The position numbers were made by a program, and so were the translations under genes. Shown here in pieces: positions 56,700 through 64,000 of a DNA stretch of 64,000 bases. The notes under the pieces were generated by a model that was given only the letters and a program-made list of their open reading frames with translations, was not told the DNA's origin and did not search any database. Position 1 is the first letter of the stretch, and each line of letters starts with the position of its first letter. Source of the stretch: Breviolum minutum Mf 1.05b.01 (Eukaryota; Sar; Dinophyceae; Suessiales; Symbiodiniaceae); the NCBI GenBank assembly GCA_000507305.1, contig DF240766.1:32137-96136 (forward strand), in the 5' to 3' direction.

Positions 56700-59590
56700 G
56701 CGATCGGAAGTAACTCCCCCGATCTTGATGAACATTCCCAAGTCAAATGCTCTGGCGTTTCACATTTCGAATGGCATCACCCCTTTTCCTTGTGATTTCT
56801 TTGTTTTCCTTTCTATGTTTCCTGTTAACCTTCCATGTCACTGGTCTGCTTCAGTTTGGCTTAGGCTTAGACGTTTGTTTCCCCAGCATTTTCAACAAAA
56901 TCATTTCCTGCCAAACAAATTGCTTAGAAAGTTTTGATGCAGCCTACTTTCCCCCACATTTTCGGGGTTCTTCATGCACTGTAGTTGATATTTGCACTCC
57001 ATTCACCTGAAGCAGAATCTTCTGAGATAGGAGTGACTCGATGATTCCATCCCTCCTCCTCCTGATCTGAAGCTGTTTCATCCTGCTGATCTGCCTCAAA
57101 AACTTGAGGCATGTCTGCTGATGGAAGGGCTTATGGTCTTGGGATATCTCTGGATTACACCCTGGAAAATGAACGGCTGGAACCTAAAAAATCACCCAAT
57201 TGAAAAGCAAAACTTGATTCTATTAACATCATCTTCCATCCACCTCCTTTTTTTGGGTTCCAAATGTCAATTTTCCAGAGTGCACCTCATTTCCCCAACC
57301 CAAAACTGAGAAAATCTCATCACAAATCCGGACCTGGACTGGAACAAAACGTTTGAATCTAGCAAACCAGCTCAAAAGATCTCGCCTGTAAAGAGGGGAT
57401 CAAGATGTACCAAATTGAATCCAAATTGAAATTGATAGAAGTTGTCGAGTCTCATAGACCTGAGACCTCCCAATCCCAACAATTTCCCAGCTTTATCCTG
57501 CCACTTTCCATCCGCGGTTTTAAGAGACAAGGACACCTTTCCAAAAGCAAAGCAGCAGCGAAGGGCTGGCAGTTTGGCTCTGCACCTACCTTCACTGCAT
57601 GCTGCGAACCACACCAAAATGATGTAATTATGCCTGCCTCGTTCACCATCTTGGAAAACTAAAATTGAAACATCCTAACCCACCAACCATCGAACTTTTA
57701 TTTGAATCTGGGTCCCCAACAAACATTGACAAAAAAACATCACTTTCACATCCAAACACAACGTCACAATCTTCCCCAACACCTGGGCCGGCCATGGCCA
57801 TGGAACCAGTCGATCCAGTCGTCCCACAGGCTGCAGACTTCAACGACTTTGATGGTAGGAATTCAGGAACTTGGATGGATAATTGGGTGGATGCGTTGGA
57901 TATGATATGGATCTTAGATATGGGTATTTTGAGTGATATTTGGATTGGATACTCTTGATCTCATTTGTTGGATCCAAATCGTTGTTTTTCAATTGGGATC
58001 CTTGTTGGCTTACTTGCTGTTCATTGGCTTGTTTGACAGTATCACTTTGTTTTGGATGTCCATCCTGGGCATATTCTGCTCCCCATCCCAAAAACACAGG
58101 TCATTGAACAGCAAACAAAATGCTGGATCCAAGATGATATGACGGATTTCACGCATTTCTGACACATGCCCCCAAAAAAAAACATGCCTTAGTATATTTT
58201 TCAGCTTCCATCAACAACAGGAATGTGACAAAGCCTTCACAGTTCCTCACCTTCGACTTTTAGAAATCTCGATTTATGTCAGCTTTCCACATCTCTCCCC
58301 CACACTTGGACACCAGACCAGCTTGACCTCGGTTCCAGGTGATTTGAAATGACACCTCCCAAAAAAAAACTGCAGAAACTCCCAACCCATGTGAGCAACT
58401 GTCAAAAACCCACCAGTGACATTCCATTATACTGGTTGGTTAATAGGCATCCAAATAGTACGATATAACCCAACCAACCGGTTTTTTTGGATCTCATTTT
58501 TTACCCATGAAAAACCACATTGCTCCACAAACAACAGCTGGGCTTGCCCAGACCAGCTCCAATTGGACCAAGCCTATGGTGAGCTTTCGATGTCAATGGC
58601 ACATCTCCATCTGAAAAAATATTACAGTAAGTCAAATTGGATCATGTCCCCCAAGGAAGAGTAAAACTTAAAAAATATCTGAAACCACCACCTAGACAAT
58701 TCTGGAAAAGGTGATATGATTCTAACCATTTTGCCTGAAGGACTGCTTCCCTCCCTTTTCCTTCTCCAACCCGTAAACCCTCGTTCCTGTCCATTGCTGT
58801 CCATGGAAGCCAAAAAAAGTTCTCCGTTTGATCAGACGCGTGTCATGTGCTGATGTGTTGTGGGGTGGCTTTTCTGCTTCATTGGCACCTTTGCTCAACA
58901 AGATTCAACATGCTACATGTGAGATGTTTGGGATGCCGACAAATGTGTTGGATGTCATTTGGATCTTCTGTGCGGGGCTTCTGTAGTTTGGGTCACATTG
59001 TGGTCACATGTAAAAAGGTATGTAAAAACATTCCTATTAAGTTTAGTGCCTATCTTGTACAATGCTGATGGGAATTTGTGGCGCTGACTTCTGCCATGCC
59101 TTGTCCTCGCGTTCAGCCCGCTTCATTTATAAAAAGCTGCCAAATGTATACAATTTTCGTCTCATTTCAACCAATCTCTCATCATTACATCATGAGTTTC
59201 AAGTGGCCGGCGGAACACATGTGAGGGCAAACCATCCACCCGCAACTCTCAGGACAGGTTTTTCTCCCTCACCCGGTCCACTCTCGTCGGGGAATGCTGG
59301 GAGATGGGTTTCCAAGTCAGCTTAGGCAGTTGGGCATTCAGGTGTATCATACCACCCACCTGTTTCTCGGAAACCAGTGACCCAAGTTTCCAGTGACTGC
59401 TCGGGTGTCGGGTAGCATTTGATGCTAGCTGTTTTCCGGCGATCTTGGGATGATCTTCAGTGGAACTTCTGACATTTTCCTGTCAGGAGAAGGCTTTCTC
59501 TGATGGACCGTGACACTGGAGTCTTGTTGGGATTTCTGGAAGTGAATTGCAACTGGAGCACTGCGAAGCTGGACGAAGGCATCTCCACCT
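56700..59590. other. No firm gene; one family A repeat
   Basis: Several small ORFs but no exon chain. Family A copy at 58596-58696. The minus ORF around 59425-59590 is continuous with the 3' flank of the Kelch gene. Confidence 0.4.
58596..58696. repeat. Palindromic repeat, family A (left arm decayed)
   Basis: Right half clear: gtcaaattggatcatgtccc, then aatatctgaaaccaccacctag. The left arm has lost the tagttggtggtt block. Confidence 0.7.
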
Positions 59591-61002
59591 TTACCATGCC
59601 AATACCGCTCCTGCACAAGCATAGCAAGGTGTGAGCATTGGAGATAAGGTTTCCCATCTTGGGTTGGAAATTCCATCACTATCAAGCAGAAGGCGTTCAG
59701 CTGCTTCAATAGCACCTTGTCCATTATGGCCACCAAAGATATAAAGTTGTACTTTTCGGGTCCCTGGAACCATGGAGGGTTGCCAACATAGACACACTGC
59801 ACCCAATCTGGCCGATGGCATCTCAGTCAGCAACTCCCAAAAGTAGCCCCCTACATCAAAGCGTTCCACAACTGACAGGGCACGACCTCGACCTGCATGG
59901 CCTCCCGCTACATAGACTGAACCCTTGGCAGCTGCAGCGAAACAACCCAAGCGTGCCGTGGGCATGGGAGGGAGCCGCGACCAGCGACAGGGACTGGTCG
60001 CAGTCTCCGAAGGCCACAGCAAGTCGGCCGAAGCCAGGAAGTGGCCACTACTACGACCTCCCATGACATAAACTCGACCTCCAAGTGAGGTGGCACAACA
60101 TGCATCACGGCTACAAGGCATATCTGACAAAGTTTCCCATTCAAGATTGTTGACATCGAAGCGTTCTGCAGCAGCCAAAGGGAGATCATGTTGACAGCCA
60201 CCAAGGACATAAAGATAGGAACCACAAGCTGCTACAGCACATGCTTCCCTGCAACTTGGCATGTCAGGCAAGGTTTCCCAACGGCGAGTGTCAACATCAA
60301 ATCTCTCCGCAGTATTCAAAACATGACCCTCCTGTTGTCCGCCGATGACATAGATTTGCCCATGCAAAGCGGCACCAGCACACCAACGTCTTTGAGTTGG
60401 CATGGTCGGAAGCAGCTGCCAGCAATCCTTGCTAGGATCATAATATTGGACACTGGCCAGCCTTAGGTGTTCAAACTTCAGAATCAACCCCATGACACAG
60501 GTAAGTTGATACCTGTAGTCCCGACCCGCCTTACCCTTTGTCTCACCACATGATGATGTGCACTTTCTCTCGCTAAACCCAATGTCAAGCAGCTCAGTCG
60601 TGGCTAAACATCCACCCAAGACGTAAAACTCTGGAACCGCTTCAGCGTGCAACTTCGGAAGGAGGCACCGAACACCTGGGAGCAACGAAAAGAAACGTTG
60701 CTTTGACTTGGTTCAAAAAAATCCAAAAAAAAAAAACGGCATTGTTTTGGACAAGATCTGCGCAGCAAACTTTGATTCGAAAATAAGGTGTTTTTCATTC
60801 ATTTCTTCACTTTCCAGTGGTCTTAGATCAAAACTCACCTCCCAAAGACTTCCCATGTTTCAGGTATGGCATGCTAAGGTTCCCCACTGTTTCCACTACT
60901 CTTGGCCACCGCGGCAAAGGCCCTGGTGGCTTTTAAACCCCAGCAATGGCAAAGTCCACGTGCCATCTCTGGCAAGGATAGCAGTTGCTCAAAGGCTAAG
61001 GC
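59591..61002 (-). CDS. Kelch-repeat protein with F-box-like upstream exon
   Basis: Probable substrate-recognition protein. The large exon 59591-60461 encodes a Kelch beta-propeller: repeated blocks with GG, then Y..., then W, for example IYVIGGQQEGHVLNTAERFD, LYVLGGCQHDLPLAAAERFD, VYVMGGRSSGHFLASADLLW and LYIFGGHNGQGAIEAAERLL, at least six repeats. Upstream exon 60591-60675 starts the first blade (EFYVLGGC) and joins through intron 60462-60590 (129 bp, GC...AAG), which restores ATTELLASVQYYDPSKDCW. A further exon 60900-61002 joins in phase through 60676-60899 (GTAGTG...CCCAG) and reads FEQLLSLPEMARGLCHCWGL then RAFAAVAKS, resembling an F-box. If so it may act in an SCF ubiquitin ligase (inference). 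The GC intron is also open in frame, so it could be retained. The 5' end is not found; a leucine-rich open segment at about 61180-61330 may be the next exon. Confidence 0.75.
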
Positions 61003-61357
61003 CTCAATGAAAAAGCAACTGAGCAACTGAAATCCCATAAAAGATACTCATTGGTTCATGACTCAGGATCCTTAGGTTTAATCTAAAGATACCCGGGTAA
61101 TTATTATTATCCCTTCTAATGTATAGCAAAAGCACCAGGGTTTTGGTGGACAACTCATCTATCAACATGGCAAAATCCCCATCCAAGTCATCCACCACCC
61201 CACCCCCAAACTCGCCTGAAGGCGCGCACGTCTCACGGCCTCTTGCACCAGACATTCGGTGAGATTCAAACGTTCCAAGCGCTGACACCTCAAGGTCGGG
61301 TGCAGGGAGTTTCCAGTTGTCGGATTTCCATGACGCAACGGAAATCCATAGGCAAAG

Positions 61358-61376
61358 AGAGAGAGAGAGAGAGGCA
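61358..61376. repeat. (GA)n dinucleotide tract
   Basis: Nine or so GA units upstream of the Kelch gene. Confidence 0.9.
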
Positions 61377-61645
61377 TTGAAGAGGCCTACTCAAGTATAT
61401 GTGCCTAATACACGATGCTAATTTATATATTGAATGCTTCACATCATGTAGATATTGTACAAATATTTTACAAGCCTTATGTTTTCCCCCCCCTTGCAAC
61501 AAACGCGCTTTCAATCCAAATGTTTTGGCTCCTCAGATCACCCCAATGGAAGTGACGTTTCCAGGCTGTCGTGCCTGCCAACAGTCTGTTCCACCAAGAT
61601 GTCCCGTAACAAAGCCTTCGCATCAAAATGCCGTCGCTGTTGCAT

Positions 61646-61745
61646 CTAGTTGGTGGTTGAGCCAACCCCTTTGAAAAATATTAGTCAAATTGGATCATTT
61701 TCCCAAGTAACGGTGAAAATAAAAAATCTTTGAACCACCACCTAG
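61646..61745. repeat. Palindromic repeat, family A with possible target duplication
   Basis: ctagttggtggttgagccaa ... aaaatattagtcaaattgga ... tttgaaccaccacctag. The element is flanked on both sides by TGCAT (61641-61645 and 61746-61750), compatible with a 5-bp target-site duplication. Ends 52 bp from the stop codon of the next gene. Confidence 0.9.
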
Positions 61746-61797
61746 TGCATGCACTAACTGCACTAATTATATACCTAGACTTCTTCGCTCGCTTGGC

Positions 61798-62961
61798 TTA
61801 CTCAGTATCCATCGGCTTGGTGATTTCTTTCGCAAAGTCGAGGACGTAGCTCAACAGCCACACCATCATCAGCACAAAGGACGCACCAAGACTTGCCATC
61901 GCTACGAAGTTGCCACCAAAGATCACCAGGTCACAGAAGCTCAGGGCAAAAGAGGGAATGTCCTCAACAAAGCGCAAACCAATCTTGTACCAATATCGGT
62001 ATTTCTCAACTCGACCTAAGCTTTCAGGGGATAGGAACCACATGACCATGGATCCAAGGACTGGAACCTCCATCGATGCTGCTTGCATACGGATTTTGGC
62101 GTATTCTAGCTCTTCCTTCGCTTCCTCGTTCTCCGGATGAGCCTTCCATTTCCTCGCTGCCCTCATCTTCATGAAAGTGACCAGCAGCATCAAAGTGCTG
62201 AAGTGCATTACGATCACGAGAATCAGCAAAACACCAAAAGTGCCCACTGCTACCTGCGCGTTGTTACTAGTAACAAGCTGCAAAGCTGCAGCTACAAGCA
62301 ACATGCACATGTAGAGCACTATCCCGAAAAAGAAGCACACAGCAGGCAAAATGAGTACTTTCATGCACACTCCCGGCATGTGGTATCCCAAAGTGAACAT
62401 AGTTGTGCCAAAGAGCGTCAGCATTGCGCCTGACCACAGACACACGGCCAACCCCAACGCATCTGAATCGTCAACCTGATCATAGATCACCCTTCTGCAA
62501 GCAGCAAAGCAGTAGAAGGCTGTTGACAGAAAATCCACCGCCTCGATCAAATTTACACCCACCTGCAATGCTTTCTTATAGGAAGGGTGATCAAAGGTTG
62601 CCATGGCTTGCTTGAAGGCCTCCGGTACGTAGTCTGACTCTACTTGTGCAGGTCCTGCCACAGGAGCTGAAGGTTCAGCGGGCGTAGCAGGTTCTTGCCC
62701 TTTCACAATCTCATTGCTGACAGCAACTGGGCCTGGTATAGCGGAAGGAGCTGAAGGTTCAGCGGGCTCAGCAGCTACAAGCCCTCTCACCATGACATTC
62801 TCCACAGCCACCGGCTTTGAGTCGACAGGAGGGATCAATGACGGAGAGATGGGAGGCATCGGGGGCCCAGAGGGTCCGACCGGAGGAAGTTGTGGCATCT
62901 GAGAGAGGCCCGGAGGAGCTGGGAGAAGGCCTGGAGGAGCTGGGAGACGCCCAGAATCCAT
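61798..62961 (-). CDS. Multi-pass membrane protein with Pro-rich N-terminus (387 aa)
   Basis: Single open frame; ATG at 62961, TAA at 61798-61800. Residues 1-50 are proline-rich (SGRLPAPPGLLPAPPGL). Residues about 50-110 contain a duplicated 28-residue unit: PVAVENVMVRG...AEPAEPSAPSA then PVAVSNEIVKG...TPAEPSAPVA. After a soluble link (DYVPEAFKQAMATFDHPSYK) come about six or seven hydrophobic spans, including LGLAVCLWSGAMLTLFGTTM, VLILPAVCFFFGIVLYMCML, VGTFGVLLILVIVMHFSTLM and MASLGASFVLMMVWLLSYVL. A charged cytosolic loop (RKWKAHPENEEAKEELEYAK) lies between spans. No transporter signature recognised. The frame extends upstream to 63126, but that part is AT-rich and a TTTTGCAG acceptor at about 63013 suggests an intron end there. 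Confidence 0.7.
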   Translation of the reverse strand: MDSGRLPAPPGLLPAPPGLSQMPQLPPVGPSGPPMPPISPSLIPPVDSKPVAVENVMVRGLVAAEPAEPSAPSAIPGPVAVSNEIVKGQEPATPAEPSAPVAGPAQVESDYVPEAFKQAMATFDHPSYKKALQVGVNLIEAVDFLSTAFYCFAACRRVIYDQVDDSDALGLAVCLWSGAMLTLFGTTMFTLGYHMPGVCMKVLILPAVCFFFGIVLYMCMLLVAAALQLVTSNNAQVAVGTFGVLLILVIVMHFSTLMLLVTFMKMRAARKWKAHPENEEAKEELEYAKIRMQAASMEVPVLGSMVMWFLSPESLGRVEKYRYWYKIGLRFVEDIPSFALSFCDLVIFGGNFVAMASLGASFVLMMVWLLSYVLDFAKEITKPMDTE

Positions 62962-63211
62962 CAATGAATCAACGCAGTGCCCACCCGCCTTGGGCGGGGT
63001 GGATGAAAAACTGCTGCAAAATTCCGTTTTGAAAATGGCTTGAGCCACAATAACTATGTATACATACTTGTGCACATATGGTACAGAACCATACAGAACC
63101 CACAAGAGAATGCTTGCTGAAAACACTTCGGCACACCTGGGAGCTGGTAGAAAATATTTGATGGAGATGAGCTGAGCTAATGCTCCTGCGGGAGGTCACG
63201 TCTAATTTCAT

Positions 63212-63359
63212 GGCTGGTCAACCTACCCCCCTAACGTACCCCCCCAGAAATAAGGGTTTAGTAAGGCCTTATTAAGGGAAACCGATGGTTAATAATCCGT
63301 TAATAGGGCCTTATTTCTGGGGGGGGGGGGTACGTCAGGGAGAGGTGGGTTGATTAGCC
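63212..63359. repeat. Palindromic repeat, family B (reference copy)
   Basis: Ends ggctggtcaacctacccccc and gaggtgggttgattagcc are inverted; inner arms ccagaaataagggtttagta / aatagggccttatttctgg; centre gggaaaccgatggttaataa. About 148 bp in full. Confidence 0.85.
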
Positions 63360-64000
63360 ATAATAATTCCATCAAGCCACAGCTCATCTTGTCTTTGCGC
63401 AATTGCCAGTGGCAGCGTCAAGGTTTCTGTGGTATAGGCAGCGCCCATAGCACTTCAGCATTTCCATGGCTTCGGCAGCAGCCGATTCTGGGATACTATC
63501 AACTCATCTTTGAGAAAATTGAAGTGACAGAACTAAGATCACAATTTGATGCTGAATATCTTGTCTAGCATCAAATATCAAACTTTTGTGTGTTCAGCCC
63601 ACTTTTTCGACATGTTTTGGCACCTCTAATGCCATGCTTCAAGAATATTTTTGCTTAAGGCGACTCACGAGAAAGATCATGAGATCTTGGAAGCAAAAGG
63701 AAGGTGTGTTAGATTTTTTCGATATGTAGACCTATACAGATATGATATAATATATTATATAACTATACATATATATTACTCAATATATTATACATGCATG
63801 TCGGCTTCATGTTGTTCTTGGCCAGGAATCATCATCCAGTACTGGAGCCACACCCATCGCCACCAGCAAGAGCATTTTATTACTATCAACATTACAGTGT
63901 TCATTATATTCATCATCACCACCACCATTTTCTTTGGCCTCTGCTTCTGCTTCTTCTTCTTCTTCTTCTTCTTCTTCTTCTTCTTCTTCTCCTTCTTCTT
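63360..64000. other. No gene seen; (TTC)n at window end
   Basis: AT-rich sequence with a TA-rich tract at 63740-63800 and a (TTC/CTT)n microsatellite from about 63938 to the window edge. No exon supported. Confidence 0.5.

Overview
The window looks like nuclear DNA of a dinoflagellate, most likely a Symbiodiniaceae-like alga (inference). The support is: many short exons separated by GT-AG introns with a few GC-AG ones, some introns of only 35-43 bp, abundant short palindromic repeats, many microsatellites, and every gene I could rebuild lying on the same (minus) strand. Almost all long plus-strand ORFs are shadows of minus-strand exons or run through repeats. No prokaryotic operon, rRNA, convincing tRNA, CRISPR array or virus was seen.

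Most genes were rebuilt by hand, by requiring an open frame, an AG acceptor, a GT (rarely GC) donor and matching codon phase at each junction. The most coherent models are: a complete 5-exon gene of unknown function at 16989-18416; a nucleotide-diphospho-sugar transferase-like gene of at least 12 exons at 19202-23316; a complete 5-exon unknown gene at 23582-24951; a cytidylate-kinase-like P-loop gene of 8 exons at 26096-28434; a 2-exon SAM methyltransferase-like gene with a signal peptide at 36105-37121; a 3-exon single-membrane-span gene at 38360-39240; a Kelch-repeat protein with an F-box-like upstream exon at 59591-61002; and two multi-pass membrane proteins at 55996-56607 and 61798-62961. 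A glycosyltransferase-like exon (33201-34421), a zinc-cluster protein (42879-43575), an intronless secretory-type ORF (43700-44593) and several partial or broken genes (1.6-2.5 kb, 4.5-5.5 kb, 8.2-8.9 kb, 40.3 kb, 48.3-48.8 kb, 53.3-54.2 kb) fill in the order.

Layout: 1-11 kb holds three partial multi-exon genes plus a cluster of palindromic repeats, an assembly scar at 6187 and a 133-N gap. 11-17 kb is gene-poor and repeat-rich. 17-28.4 kb is a dense minus-strand gene run. 28.4-33 kb is a duplicated, decayed segment. 33-44.6 kb is a second gene run, with one palindromic repeat family (here called A) sitting between genes. 45-53 kb is mostly gene-poor. 53-63 kb holds the third gene run with tetranucleotide and trinucleotide arrays. 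The genes do not form an obvious pathway; sugar transfer, nucleotide phosphorylation, methyl transfer and membrane proteins are interleaved, as expected for dinoflagellate unidirectional gene clusters.

Limits: no homology search was possible. Exon models rest on phase arithmetic and how protein-like the reading frame is. Functions are given only where motifs are visible.
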